This document shows, one piece after another, positions 32,766 through 42,083 of a stretch of 64,000 bases of DNA (its first letter is position 1; each line of letters begins with the position of its first letter). The position numbers and the translations under genes are program-made. The stretch comes from Sporosarcina globispora (GTDB lineage: Bacteria; Bacillota; Bacilli; Bacillales; Cytobacillaceae). The notes beneath the pieces were generated by a model. That model did no database searches and was not told the origin of the DNA. It saw nothing but the letters and a program-made list of their open reading frames with translations. The stretch spans positions 71,061-135,060 of the forward strand of contig NZ_LGUF01000007.1 of NCBI RefSeq assembly GCF_001274725.1, written 5' to 3'.

Positions 32766-33431
32766 TTAGACACCAGTCATTCCTGTCAGTGTATTGCTGA
32801 TTACTGCAAACAAAATGCCAATAATGAAGAACGCAATTGCAATACCCCAAGCCCATCCTTTTGATAATCCTCCTACCCGGTGAAGACCAATAGCCGTTAT
32901 TGCAGTCTGCCAGATGCTGAATAATTCAAAAGAATTTAAGATTCCTGGTTTTTCGCTATTCATAAGTCCTGCTAAACTAGTAATATAAATTTCCGGATTT
33001 CCGCCAATCGCTGCTCTTAATGCCATATTGATGATAAGTCCGATACCGCCAATGACAAGAATATATACATTCATGGAAAATATCTGTTTGAATGTTGCAT
33101 CTGATCCAGCAATTTTTATGAAGATCATATAGATACCGCTGGAAATGAGTGCAACTACTACAGGTGTAAAAATCCCTGCTATAGCTACTCCCACCCTCGA
33201 AAACATCATTACCATCTCTGCCTCGGCCTCACTCATGCCGTCAAGCCCAAGGTAAGAAGCATCCATTGACATGGCCATCAGGAACATGCCCACAGCATAC
33301 AGAATACTGATTAAAATCAGCGGCACCCAAATCTTCGGGTTCTGGCGAATGCGGTCAAACTGCTCCCCCGGACTCCAAACCATTCCCAGCAAACTCGGTT
33401 TTGCTTTACTTTCTTTTACTTCTTGTTCCAT
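32766..33431 (-). CDS. yknW: Yip1-domain membrane protein YknW
   Basis: 221 residues from the ATG at 33431 (AGGAG 8 bases upstream; the GTG at 33440 lies inside that site). GMVWSPGEQFDRIRQNPKIW followed by five helices is the Yip1 domain. YknW assists assembly of YknXYZ in Bacillus subtilis. It is first in the operon, with a SigW-type promoter upstream. Confidence 0.9.
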   Translation of the reverse strand: MEQEVKESKAKPSLLGMVWSPGEQFDRIRQNPKIWVPLILISILYAVGMFLMAMSMDASYLGLDGMSEAEAEMVMMFSRVGVAIAGIFTPVVVALISSGIYMIFIKIAGSDATFKQIFSMNVYILVIGGIGLIINMALRAAIGGNPEIYITSLAGLMNSEKPGILNSFELFSIWQTAITAIGLHRVGGLSKGWAWGIAIAFFIIGILFAVISNTLTGMTGV

Positions 33432-33474
33432 AAAGAACACTCCTATTCTATTTAAAATGATTCCACTATAGCTT

Positions 33475-33500
33475 TACGGAATAATATAGAAAAAGTTTCA
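33475..33500 (-). promoter_or_regulatory. SigW-type ECF promoter of yknWXYZ
   Basis: On the minus strand TGAAAC, 16 bases, CGTA: an exact SigW consensus match, 44 bases upstream of the yknW ATG. The B. subtilis operon is a known SigW target. Confidence 0.9.
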
Positions 33501-33518
33501 AATAATTACATATCACAT

Positions 33519-33547
33519 TAAAAAACCAGGAGATTTCACCCCTGGCA
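33519..33547 (-). terminator. Terminator of the ABC-2 export operon
   Basis: CCAGG and CCTGG pairing followed by six T on the minus strand. Confidence 0.75.
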
Positions 33548-33553
33548 TCCTGC

Positions 33554-34285
33554 CTAGACTGCCTTCCTCTGAAAATAAAAATATCCGCCGAGATAAAACA
33601 ATATAAAGAATCCGCCGATAACAGTTAAAAGCTGTTCCCATGGGATAAAGAAAATATCACCCGTATCTGTCGCAGGATACATCATCGCAAACGGCTGTGC
33701 CCATGGATAATAGGGGCCCACTTTCTCGGAATTCATAGCCAGAATGGATGGCAGGGTAAAAACGACGTTCACAGCAAAAGGCGCGGCAAAGCTTTTGAAC
33801 CAGACGGACATCCACAGCTGCAGGGCGACTAATGGGAAAGTCGCGACCCATCCTCCTAAAATACTTTTCCAGACAATCGCTGCCGGAAACGGATCGGCCA
33901 CGCCTTTGTACAATCCTGCTACAAGAATAGCCGCTAAATAAAATAACTGGATGAGCAAAACTAATAGCAGAGTCAGCACATACTTTGCTGCAAACACTTT
34001 TCCCCTTGTGACAGGCAGCGCCAAAAGCTGCTTCCAGCCACCGGCCTGATGCTCATACCGGCAGACAAGGCTTGCCAGGACTCCTGTGACTAACGGCAGA
34101 AAAAGAACCGAATATGGCAGGTTCATATAGACTAAAAGCATGTACCATTCATTAATCATTCCCGCTGCTTCGGCTGTATCTGCCCCAATACCGGCACCTA
34201 GTCCAATCAGGGGCCCCACTAAAAGGATTCCGAAAATCTTTGATTTCCTCAGTTTAAACCATTCCGACTTCAAAATAGATAGCAT
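33554..34285 (-). CDS. ABC-2 permease, lantibiotic-immunity/bacitracin-type
   Basis: 243 residues, about six helices. LKSEWFKLRKSKIFGILLVGP opens it and CRYEHQAGGWKQLLALPVTRG is the conserved cytoplasmic segment of SpaE/SpaG- and BcrB-like permeases. It is third in the unit ATPase-permease-permease. It is a paralog of the adjacent permease. Confidence 0.85.
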   Translation of the reverse strand: MLSILKSEWFKLRKSKIFGILLVGPLIGLGAGIGADTAEAAGMINEWYMLLVYMNLPYSVLFLPLVTGVLASLVCRYEHQAGGWKQLLALPVTRGKVFAAKYVLTLLLVLLIQLFYLAAILVAGLYKGVADPFPAAIVWKSILGGWVATFPLVALQLWMSVWFKSFAAPFAVNVVFTLPSILAMNSEKVGPYYPWAQPFAMMYPATDTGDIFFIPWEQLLTVIGGFFILFYLGGYFYFQRKAV

Positions 34286-34996
34286 CTATTTCACATCCCT
34301 TCTCGCAAAATCAAGCATCCCTGCTGCGTATAATAATAGGCCAGCTCCAACACCAAGCAAGACGTTGATGAGCGGTTCATTCCACTCATTCAGCAGAAGC
34401 GGCCATTTCCAAATCAGCCAATCCGGCAAAGTAAAACCAGCATATGTCAGAATCACACCCAAAATCCCCAAAGTGATTGGCACTCCCTGGTTCACACTCA
34501 CCGTTGCTACCCAAAGCTGCAGCGCCAAAACAGGCAATGCCGCAAGAAAAGGATAAAAGCTGTATCTCAGCAGTCCAGCATACGGAATCTCCCTGCCCAA
34601 ATCCAGAGACAATCCAAAAGCGAGCGTGAACAGCATCAAAAGCACTGACGAAGTCAGGAGCAGAACCAACAGCACCGTGAACTTCGATAAATACACGCTC
34701 ATTTTCGATACTGGCAATGCAATCAGCTGTTTCCAGGCATTCGTTTCATTTTCAATGCTCGACATAAAAGACGTCAAGATTACGATTCCCAGCACAATCG
34801 CAAGAGGTGTGAACGAATGGATATTGTCCAAATAATAACCCCACCGGTCTTCATTCTGTCCGAACAAGTAATCCTTGCGCACCCCGTAATTGACCATCTG
34901 CATGGCTACTACCCCAATTGGGCCAAGGAAGGTCAGGAACCAGATTCCTTTCCGCTTAATCTTCATAAATTCGGCTGCCAGCAATTGTCCCATCAT
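34286..34996 (-). CDS. ABC-2 permease, lantibiotic-immunity/bacitracin-type
   Basis: 236 residues, about six helices, with AAEFMKIKRKGIWFLTFLGP and the ENETNAWKQLIALPVSK segment. It overlaps the ATPase gene by 4 bases and directly abuts the next permease, with no gap. It forms a heterodimeric channel with its neighbour, by analogy with SpaEG and NisEG. Confidence 0.85.
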   Translation of the reverse strand: MMGQLLAAEFMKIKRKGIWFLTFLGPIGVVAMQMVNYGVRKDYLFGQNEDRWGYYLDNIHSFTPLAIVLGIVILTSFMSSIENETNAWKQLIALPVSKMSVYLSKFTVLLVLLLTSSVLLMLFTLAFGLSLDLGREIPYAGLLRYSFYPFLAALPVLALQLWVATVSVNQGVPITLGILGVILTYAGFTLPDWLIWKWPLLLNEWNEPLINVLLGVGAGLLLYAAGMLDFARRDVK

Positions 34997-35904
34997 CCGG
35001 CCTGCTCCTCCCTCGTCATTTGAAGGAATATGTCTTCCAATGACCGCTTTTCTTCTTCTACCCGGTAAACGGAAAATCCATCTGCTACAAGTCCGCGCAC
35101 AGCCTCTGCCACTTTTTCATCCGATTGCTGCGGCAGCGAAATTATGCCATTATCCAAACCAGCCTTTATTCCTCTCCCCAGCAGGGAGCGCCATGCTTTG
35201 TCGCTCTCACTGACCTTTAATAAAACAGACTGCTGTGCATACATGCGCATCGCTTCAATTGAATCCTGAAAAATCATTTTTCCTTTCGTCACAATGCCTA
35301 CCGTTGTCGCCATCTGATCAATTTCTGATAGCAAATGACTGGAGATCAGCACCGTCATTCCGTATTCCGATGGCAGGCTTTTTATTAAATTGCGGATCTC
35401 AATAATCCCTGAAGGATCCAATCCGTTTGTCGGTTCATCCAGAATCAGCAGTTCCGGATTATTCAGAAGGGAGGCAGCAATTCCAAGCCGCTGCTTCATG
35501 CCAAGCGAGAATCCCTTTACTTTTTTATCCGCAGCATCCGTAAGCCGGACAATCTCCAGCACTTCAGCGATTCTCTGCTTCCGCACACCCAGTATTTTTC
35601 TCATTGCTTCCAGATTTTCATTTGCCGTTAAATGCGGATAATAAGAGGGTGTCTCCACAAGCGAACCCACCCGCCCTAATATAGTTAGCCTTTCTTTCTT
35701 TAAGTCTTTTTGAAAAATTTCAATCCTGCCCGAAGTTGGCTTTATCAGCCCCAAAAGCATCCGGATCGTTGTCGTTTTCCCTGCACCATTCGGCCCGAGA
35801 AATCCATAGATCTCCCCTTTTGGGATTTTCATATTCAAACCGGACACGGCCTTCTCCTGTCCAAAATCCTTTGATAAATTTTCCGTTCTTACGATATATT
35901 CCAT
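34993..35904 (-). CDS. ABC transporter ATPase, BcrA/SpaF-like
   Basis: 303 residues from the ATG at 35904 (GAGGTG 6 bases upstream; the ORF opens at 35925). Walker A GPNGAGKTT, signature FSLGMKQRLGIAASL, Walker B LLILDEPTNGLDP. It powers the two permeases downstream and probably exports a cell-wall-active peptide. Direct repeats at 35937-35980 suggest control by the adjacent response regulator. Confidence 0.9.
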   Translation of the reverse strand: MEYIVRTENLSKDFGQEKAVSGLNMKIPKGEIYGFLGPNGAGKTTTIRMLLGLIKPTSGRIEIFQKDLKKERLTILGRVGSLVETPSYYPHLTANENLEAMRKILGVRKQRIAEVLEIVRLTDAADKKVKGFSLGMKQRLGIAASLLNNPELLILDEPTNGLDPSGIIEIRNLIKSLPSEYGMTVLISSHLLSEIDQMATTVGIVTKGKMIFQDSIEAMRMYAQQSVLLKVSESDKAWRSLLGRGIKAGLDNGIISLPQQSDEKVAEAVRGLVADGFSVYRVEEEKRSLEDIFLQMTREEQAG

Positions 35905-35936
35905 TCCTCTCACCTCAATATTCATCTTAATCAGTG

Positions 35937-35980
35937 AAGGTTAAAACAAGGTTAGAGGGAAGTTTAAAATTTGTTTAAAA
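35937..35980. promoter_or_regulatory. Two pairs of 11-bp-spaced direct repeats
   Basis: AAGGTTA at 35937 and 35948, and GTTTAAAA at 35962 and 35973, each pair with an 11-base period. OmpR-type regulators bind such same-face repeats. They lie between the ABC operon and a divergent small gene. Confidence 0.5.
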
Positions 35981-36042
35981 ATGACACTTTTTTACGCCCC
36001 ATTCGTCTAATAAAGCAGGCATCTTGGGGAGGAGAAAACCTT

Positions 36043-36219
36043 ATGACGTTTAAAAAGCTGTTTAACATTGGCTACGCGGTATTCCTGCTTGCCTCCATAC
36101 TTGTATATTTCTTTATTCCGCCCGCATATGGCTGGATTGTCCTGGTTTTACTGGCAGTTCTCTTTGGCATTTTTCAAATGATCGTATTATGGAAACTGAA
36201 ACAAAAAAAGAGCACCTAA
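36043..36219 (+). CDS. Small two-helix membrane protein
   Basis: 58 residues from the ATG at 36043 (GGAGG 10 bases upstream). Two helices (YAVFLLASILVYFFIPP and WIVLVLLAVLFGIFQMIVLW) and a basic tail. It is convergent with the kinase gene and divergent from the ABC operon. Function unknown. Confidence 0.6.
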   Translation: MTFKKLFNIGYAVFLLASILVYFFIPPAYGWIVLVLLAVLFGIFQMIVLWKLKQKKST

Positions 36220-36231
36220 TAAAGGCAGCTC

Positions 36232-37593
36232 CTAATGTATTCTTAAGATTTTAATCATTGTGCCCTCTTCTCCGGACTCAATACCCCACTCCAGTTTCAT
36301 GCCCCTCACCATCATATCGACGATGGATAACCCAATTCCGGCTCCTTTTTCAACTGAACGGTTTTTCAGCCCCTTCCCATGATCGATAAATACAATCGCA
36401 TCGTACTCATCGGTGGATTCAGTCGCCACTTCAAGGTAAAGCCCATCCTTCGCATGCCGGAGCACATTTTGCAGAATGTTATCAAAAATACGGCCCATCC
36501 ACATCGGATCTGCCTGCCATTTCTCCTCAAATGGCTCTAACTCGATGATAACTTCGAATCCTTCTTTCTCAAAAGCAGGATACCACGATGCCATGCTTTC
36601 ACGCACAAACCTGACAACATCCAGCTCTATCAGCTCCTGCCTATGCTTGCTCGCCATTAAAAGCGTGTAGCTCATTAAATTCTCAATCAGCCGATCAATA
36701 TTGACAATCGAAGTTTCCAGCGCTTTAATCGCCTGTTTTCCTTCTGGAGACAGATTTTCCTTTGCAATTGAGTATGTTTGCGCATTGATTTTCGTCAAAG
36801 GCGTCCGCAGATCATGGGACAGATTGGCAATCAGCTCTCTCCTCAGCTGCTCTTCCTCCTGCTCGCGCTGCTTGCTTTCCTTGAGCTCTAAGATCATCTC
36901 ATTAAACTTCTGTTCCAGCTGGCCGATTTCATCAATCTTTTGCACATCAATTTTGATCGGCAGATTATCGATATCCCGTCTTTCCATCGCCTCCTGGAGA
37001 TGAAGCAGCCTTTTGCGAATGCCCCGGAAAAATAAAAAGGAAACGATGATAAACAGGGAAATGATCAGAAACAGTCCAGCTCCCAAAAGGATTCCATATT
37101 TCTCAGTCACCTGCACCATTGGCGGAAGGAACAAATCCCTTGGTATTTCAAGAACAATAAAACCGTTCTTTTCATCCCCGCCAATAAAGCTTATAACTGT
37201 AAACGGATCCCCCCCATACCGTTCCTTAATAAACTTCGCTGTAAAGGCAGGCGTCCAATTAGCAGGCAGATTCCCCTTCACATCCAGCTGCTCCATCAAG
37301 GTTCCCTTTCCATCTACCCAAAACATCGAAGCATTAGGATATTTCTTTTTCCATTCGGAAAAATGATTACGGATGGTTTCCTTTGAGGCACTCTCCAGTT
37401 CTTCTGCATCCGCATGCCATTTTTCTTCTATCTGATTGGGGTCTGAATCATTCTTGCTCTTTTCTCCTGAAATATCTTCCTCGAAACCCATAGCCAGCAT
37501 GGCAACAAGTAAGTAAGCTGCCTGAAAAAGAAATAAGGCAACCAGAATTAGCACCATATACTTCGCCTGCAGTGATTGAAAGAACCTTTTCAT
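36232..37593 (-). CDS. Sensor histidine kinase
   Basis: 453 residues. Helix at about 12-35, extracellular sensor of about 130 residues, second helix at about 168-190, HAMP, then DHp with H260 in NLSHDLRTPL and an HATPase domain (N box DNILQNVLRHA; G box GAGIGLSIVDMM). It overlaps the response-regulator gene by 4 bases. Placed beside an ABC immunity-type exporter, it probably senses a membrane- or wall-active compound. Confidence 0.9.
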   Translation of the reverse strand: MKRFFQSLQAKYMVLILVALFLFQAAYLLVAMLAMGFEEDISGEKSKNDSDPNQIEEKWHADAEELESASKETIRNHFSEWKKKYPNASMFWVDGKGTLMEQLDVKGNLPANWTPAFTAKFIKERYGGDPFTVISFIGGDEKNGFIVLEIPRDLFLPPMVQVTEKYGILLGAGLFLIISLFIIVSFLFFRGIRKRLLHLQEAMERRDIDNLPIKIDVQKIDEIGQLEQKFNEMILELKESKQREQEEEQLRRELIANLSHDLRTPLTKINAQTYSIAKENLSPEGKQAIKALETSIVNIDRLIENLMSYTLLMASKHRQELIELDVVRFVRESMASWYPAFEKEGFEVIIELEPFEEKWQADPMWMGRIFDNILQNVLRHAKDGLYLEVATESTDEYDAIVFIDHGKGLKNRSVEKGAGIGLSIVDMMVRGMKLEWGIESGEEGTMIKILRIH

Positions 37594-38258
37594 ATCTTCA
37601 CCCTGTAGCCGATTCCGCGGATTGTCTCAATAATCTCAGGACGGGAAGGATTCTTCTCGAGTTTTTCACGAAGATAGCGGATATGAACCATCAAGGTTTT
37701 GTCACCCTCAATATATTGTTCTCCCCAGACACCTTCATAAAGCTGCTCTTTCGTCAGTATCTGATTCAGATGGCGAATGAAATATTGAAACAGCTGATAC
37801 TGCTTGCCTGTCAATTGAATTTCACCGTCTGCCTCCCGATCGATAATCCGCAAATCCTTTGTATGTACCTGTAAGTGGTGAAACTCCAGCACCTGATCCT
37901 TCTTTTGAAATCGCCTTAACAGCACTTCAATCCTCGCAGCAAGCTCATCCGGCTGAAAAGGCTTTGTCAGATAATCATCGGCAAAGCTCAGGCCCTCCAG
38001 CTTATCCTCCACCGCCGTTCTGGCCGAAAGCATTAATACTGGCATGTCATTCTTTGCTTTCTTTATCCGCTTCCCAAGTGAAAACCCATCCAGCCCTGGA
38101 AGCATAACATCCAAAATGGCAATATCAGCATCAGAAAGATAATTTTCCATGCCTTCTCCAGACTCCAGCCAGATCACCTCATAGCCTCTTTCTGTTAAAT
38201 CATTTTTCAGCCAGCTCCCTATATCGCTTTCATCTTCTATGTATAAAATTCGAGCCAT
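37590..38258 (-). CDS. OmpR-family response regulator
   Basis: 222 residues from the ATG at 38258 (AAGGA 8 bases upstream; the frame opens at 38306). The receiver domain has D50 in AILDVMLPG and a C-terminal winged helix (LTKEQLYEGVWG, then TLMVHIRYLREK). It pairs with the kinase downstream; its likely targets are the ABC operon repeats at 35937-35980. Confidence 0.9.
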   Translation of the reverse strand: MARILYIEDESDIGSWLKNDLTERGYEVIWLESGEGMENYLSDADIAILDVMLPGLDGFSLGKRIKKAKNDMPVLMLSARTAVEDKLEGLSFADDYLTKPFQPDELAARIEVLLRRFQKKDQVLEFHHLQVHTKDLRIIDREADGEIQLTGKQYQLFQYFIRHLNQILTKEQLYEGVWGEQYIEGDKTLMVHIRYLREKLEKNPSRPEIIETIRGIGYRVKI

Positions 38259-38354
38259 ACTCTCCATCCTTATCCTTATTGGTGTTTCCTGTTCTTCCAC
38301 CTTCATATTAACACAATTTGGAACTTCCTCTTGACCAGATACCTATTCTAATAC

Positions 38355-38388
38355 AAAAAAAACGACGTGCTGCTGTTACACACGTCGA
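38355..38388 (-). terminator. Sigma-factor gene terminator
   Basis: CGACGTG and CACGTCG stem followed by eight T on the minus strand. Confidence 0.85.
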
Positions 38389-38393
38389 GTTTG

Positions 38394-38921
38394 TCATAAC
38401 CCATATAGGGGGAGGCGCAGACCCTCCGCCTGATACATTTTCTTTAACATTAGCTTTGCCCTGTAAATCCGGATTTTTATCGTCGATAGATTCATTTTTA
38501 ACCGCAGCTGGATTTCTCTTAATGATAGATTTTCAAAATAATATAAAGTGATCATCACTTTATATTTTTCCGGCAGCAAGGCCACCTTTTTCTTCAAATC
38601 TTCACATTCAGCTTTTCGGATCAGCGCTGCTTCAGGAGTTGCCGCCCCTTCATTTGTAAGCGATTCTGTACCTTCGCTTAAATAGGAGCAATCCCCTTTC
38701 ATTTTACGGAGCTTATCGATACAATAGTTTTTCGCTACACAATAGACCCATGTATCGAGCGTACTGGTTCCTTTGAAGCCGCTCCGCTTTTCAAAGCACT
38801 TAATCATTACTTCATGGGAAACATCTTCTGCCATAAATCTGTCCTTAAAATAAGAAAGCGCGATATGATACACCTTCTTCCTGTACTTCAGGTAAAAGTC
38901 ACTGTCGCTTAATTGATTCAT
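38394..38921 (-). CDS. ECF-type RNA polymerase sigma factor
   Basis: 175 residues from the ATG at 38921 (AGGA 9 bases upstream). Region 2 reads YHIALSYFKDRFMAEDVSHEV; region 4 reads LPEKYKVMITLYYFENLSLREIQ. No anti-sigma gene is adjacent: downstream is a terminator, upstream a fragment and ydbT. It may be controlled by a distant partner or by transcription. It is not SigW itself, judged by context only. Confidence 0.88.
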   Translation of the reverse strand: MNQLSDSDFYLKYRKKVYHIALSYFKDRFMAEDVSHEVMIKCFEKRSGFKGTSTLDTWVYCVAKNYCIDKLRKMKGDCSYLSEGTESLTNEGAATPEAALIRKAECEDLKKKVALLPEKYKVMITLYYFENLSLREIQLRLKMNLSTIKIRIYRAKLMLKKMYQAEGLRLPLYGL

Positions 38922-38963
38922 CCTTATCAATCCTACTATTCTATTCCTATATAAAATTTAGAG

Positions 38964-39204
38964 TCAGCGAAGCCTCACACTATAATAACGCATCGCTTTC
39001 GGCACACCTTTTATCTCAAAACCTCCTGTTGCAGCTCCATTGGGATAAAAAGCGCGCTCACAATCGGATACAGATCTTCCTGAGTGATAAGCCCCAGATC
39101 TGTAATTATCCAAACTATTTTCAAAAAGAAAACTTCCATGATTATCTTGTACTTGTTTAATACGAAAGGTAATTGTTGAAGTTTCATTTTTATGAAAAAA
39201 AATC
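38964..39204 (-). pseudogene. Start-less open frame downstream of ydbT
   Basis: About 80 open codons read NETSTITFRIKQVQDNHGSF onward and end AMRYYSVRLR, with a coding-like look but no start; the frame runs back into ydbT in another phase. A second frame from an ATG at about 39188 is also open for ~58 codons. One of the two is likely a gene remnant. Family not recognised. Confidence 0.3.
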
Positions 39205-40659
39205 CTATTTAATTTGCACTTCACCCGTTCGTCTCTTATACCAGGTATAGAAAAATGAAGCGAATTCCGGCGGCACATTCTCCATACCGGCATGCTGAAC
39301 AGGCTTTCCGCGGTTGACAGTCTGTATAGAAGCCAGCCCAAATATTTTTTGCCAGCGTGTTGCCGTTACTTCTGCCTCAATGACCTTGCAGCGTTTTGAG
39401 ATAAATACCCGCGTGCCAATAATACCGGTCTTGAATTGGATAAAGGGGCCATTGATTAAATAACGAGCATTTGCAAACCCAGCTATTCGTACAAAAACAA
39501 TTAGAAACAAGAGAACGACCGATGCCCCCAGCCAAGTTTCCTCAATGCCCAGAAATCTGGGCCTGAAATAACAGAGGGCGGCGGCAGATAAGATCCATAA
39601 CCAGCTTGGCTTTAATAAGCTTGCCCATAGTGCCTTTTTCGGAAGCGGGTGCATCTTCTGTAAAACTTCATAAGCAGGCAATATCTCCTCCGCTATCTTA
39701 TATGCCCGATCAACTGGCAGAAAAGGAAACAGTGAATTTACACCTTCCTTTTCATCTCCTTCCATAACATCACCTGCCGTCACCAATTTAACTTCAGCCA
39801 CTCCAGTCAGACGTTTCATCATATTTTGCTTGATCTCGATGGCCTGTACTCTGTCCTTTGAAATAGAGAAGGATGTCTCTTCCAAAAACCCTTTACGGAT
39901 ATAAATTCGGGATTCGTCAGAAAAAATTTCATATTTTCCATACTTTATATAGGTCCGCAGGAAACCTGCCAAGACAGATAGAAGCAGAAAAATGATGAGT
40001 GCTGCAGCCTGCAGCTGCCAGGAAGAAAAAAATTCTCTTAAAAAGCCCAGTCCTCTTTCTTCAAAATCAATAAAGTCTGATGTCTTTGTATAAATTGAAG
40101 CTAACAAAGACAGGAGCACAAGGAAGCTTAGAGATGTAAATGCAGCTTTTATAAGATCTTTTTTCCCTGGTGAAAAATGCAGCGTTTTTTCACTCATTTC
40201 CGGCACTTCCGCTTCCTTTTCAGCTGAAATCATCTCCTCCAGCCGGGCCGCTTCTTTTAGGGAAATTACCTTAAACTCAACCGCTGACTCACTTCCCTCC
40301 ATTCCTGTTTCAAAGGTAAGGGATGTGACACCGAATAAGCGGTGAAGAATAGAAGTGTGCCTATGGATATTTTGAACTTTAGAAAGTGGTACATTTTGCT
40401 TAGAGCGGACAAAAATCCCTTTAAATAAATGGATTTGAGCATCATCCACCCTATACCTATTTGACAGCCATTTTAAAAAAATCGATAAAACAGCCAATGC
40501 AATTAACGGAAGAAAAAGCTTCCGTCCCCATACAAACAAAAAGGATTGAGAATCGGATTTTATCACAAATAAAAACAGGGCAATAAATGCTGCATTTCTT
40601 AGTAATTGAATGAGTCCAAATAACATTAGAAGCGGATGATATCTTCTGGCCTGCTTCAT
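39205..40659 (-). CDS. ydbT: PH-domain (bPH2) membrane protein YdbT
   Basis: 484 residues with paired helices and three bPH2 (DUF304) domains; VDDAQIHLFKGIFVRSKQNVP is one core. It overlaps ydbS by 4 bases. YdbST in Bacillus subtilis belong to the SigW regulon and contribute to resistance against certain antimicrobial compounds. Here they follow an ABC pair in the same transcription unit. Confidence 0.85.
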   Translation of the reverse strand: MKQARRYHPLLMLFGLIQLLRNAAFIALFLFVIKSDSQSFLFVWGRKLFLPLIALAVLSIFLKWLSNRYRVDDAQIHLFKGIFVRSKQNVPLSKVQNIHRHTSILHRLFGVTSLTFETGMEGSESAVEFKVISLKEAARLEEMISAEKEAEVPEMSEKTLHFSPGKKDLIKAAFTSLSFLVLLSLLASIYTKTSDFIDFEERGLGFLREFFSSWQLQAAALIIFLLLSVLAGFLRTYIKYGKYEIFSDESRIYIRKGFLEETSFSISKDRVQAIEIKQNMMKRLTGVAEVKLVTAGDVMEGDEKEGVNSLFPFLPVDRAYKIAEEILPAYEVLQKMHPLPKKALWASLLKPSWLWILSAAALCYFRPRFLGIEETWLGASVVLLFLIVFVRIAGFANARYLINGPFIQFKTGIIGTRVFISKRCKVIEAEVTATRWQKIFGLASIQTVNRGKPVQHAGMENVPPEFASFFYTWYKRRTGEVQIK

Positions 40660-41150
40660 TCGTCTTCTTCCCTTACTTTGGCATATTTGGCTATCTGATT
40701 TCTTAATGAGACAGCCTCATCTTTTGGCAGTGCCGGAATCACATGAGAGGACCCCATTGTCCCCATGCTCACTGAATACAGTCCATATTTCCTCATAATT
40801 GGACCCTGCACCGTTTCAACCGATTGTATTTTCGTCATGGGAATAAGCAGATGCTTCTCCTGCCAGACCCCTGACTTCATTTGTACATATTCTTCATCCA
40901 CATCATATCGCCAGCTTTTATACTGGATATACGGTGATATGAAAGACCAAATCGCTGCTGGGATAGAGACAGCCAATAAAATTATTAATAACCACCCGAT
41001 CCATTCTTTCCATGAAAATTGATTATCCAGATAAAACAAAACTCCGAGTACCGCAAAACCTATGACATTCTGAATGGCTTCGCTGATGATCCATACTCGA
41101 ATCGCATGGCGGGATATTCTGTTATTTGGTTCTTTTATGTTTAGATACAT
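40656..41150 (-). CDS. ydbS: PH-domain membrane protein YdbS
   Basis: 164 residues from the ATG at 41150 (AGGAG 6 bases upstream). Two helices then a bPH2 domain (YDVDEEYVQMKSGVWQEKHL; MTKIQSVETVQGP). It works with YdbT at the membrane. The exact role is unknown. Confidence 0.85.
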   Translation of the reverse strand: MYLNIKEPNNRISRHAIRVWIISEAIQNVIGFAVLGVLFYLDNQFSWKEWIGWLLIILLAVSIPAAIWSFISPYIQYKSWRYDVDEEYVQMKSGVWQEKHLLIPMTKIQSVETVQGPIMRKYGLYSVSMGTMGSSHVIPALPKDEAVSLRNQIAKYAKVREEDE

Positions 41151-41177
41151 ACTAATCTCCTGCCTGTTATTCATTCA

Positions 41178-42083
41178 CTATTCATCCAAAAAGATTTCTT
41201 CAAGCGAAGGCTCTTCTACATCCACCCGTAAGACATCCGCTTTGCATTGGGTAAAAGCCCGTATCATTTCAGCAATCTTTTTCTCATTACTGATTGTGAT
41301 CACTGTATAAGCATCTTCATGCTCAAGCAAGGTGCCAGCAGACTCAAGCCACTGCTTCAGCCTTGTTTGCTCATGCTTTGGCACACTGGAATGTTTCATT
41401 TTGACGGTCATGGTTGATCTGTAAAATGCCCGTAACTCCTCCATCGTTCCGATCTTATCAATCACTCCATCACGCATAATGGCAATCCTGGTACAGATTT
41501 TTTCAACTTCATCCAGATTATGCGAGGTCATAAAAATCGTCTTTCCCTGTTCCTGAAGCTGTCTAATAAGCCGATGGATTAGAATGGCAGATTCTGCGTC
41601 CATGCCTGATGTAGGCTCGTCAAGAAATACCAGCTCAGGGTCATGAATAATAGCCTGAGCAATTCCCAATTTCTTTTTCATGCCAAAGGAGAACTTCCCT
41701 GTTTTCTTATTGCCATGCGATAAAAGGTCTACACTCCTCAGAACCTCCAAGCACTTCTCTTTTGAAGCCCTGCTGCCGGAGAGCGCCGAGAAAAAACGTA
41801 AATGTTCCATAGCCGTCCAGGATCCATAGAAAGATGAATAGTCAGGCATAACCCCCACCCTTTTCATCACTTCGCTGCCAGGCGCTTCAATCCCAAGCAG
41901 GGAATAAGTTCCGCTGCTTGGCGAAATGATGCCTGTAAGCATATTAATAAAGGTTGATTTTCCTGCACCGTTCCGCCCCAGAAAGCCAAAAATTTCGCCT
42001 TTTTTTACTGTAAGATCCATCCCATTGACCACCTGATGGACACCATAGGCTTTTGAGAGCTGTTTCGTTTCGACCGCATTCAT
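41178..42083 (-). CDS. ABC transporter ATPase
   Basis: 301 residues from the ATG at 42083 (AAGGAGGG upstream). Walker A GRNGAGKST, signature FSFGMKKKLGIAQAI, Walker B LVFLDEPTSGMDAE. The C-terminal ~80 residues are typical of CcmA-type export ATPases. Its start overlaps the permease stop by one base. It drives the permease upstream. Confidence 0.9.
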   Translation of the reverse strand: MNAVETKQLSKAYGVHQVVNGMDLTVKKGEIFGFLGRNGAGKSTFINMLTGIISPSSGTYSLLGIEAPGSEVMKRVGVMPDYSSFYGSWTAMEHLRFFSALSGSRASKEKCLEVLRSVDLLSHGNKKTGKFSFGMKKKLGIAQAIIHDPELVFLDEPTSGMDAESAILIHRLIRQLQEQGKTIFMTSHNLDEVEKICTRIAIMRDGVIDKIGTMEELRAFYRSTMTVKMKHSSVPKHEQTRLKQWLESAGTLLEHEDAYTVITISNEKKIAEMIRAFTQCKADVLRVDVEEPSLEEIFLDE

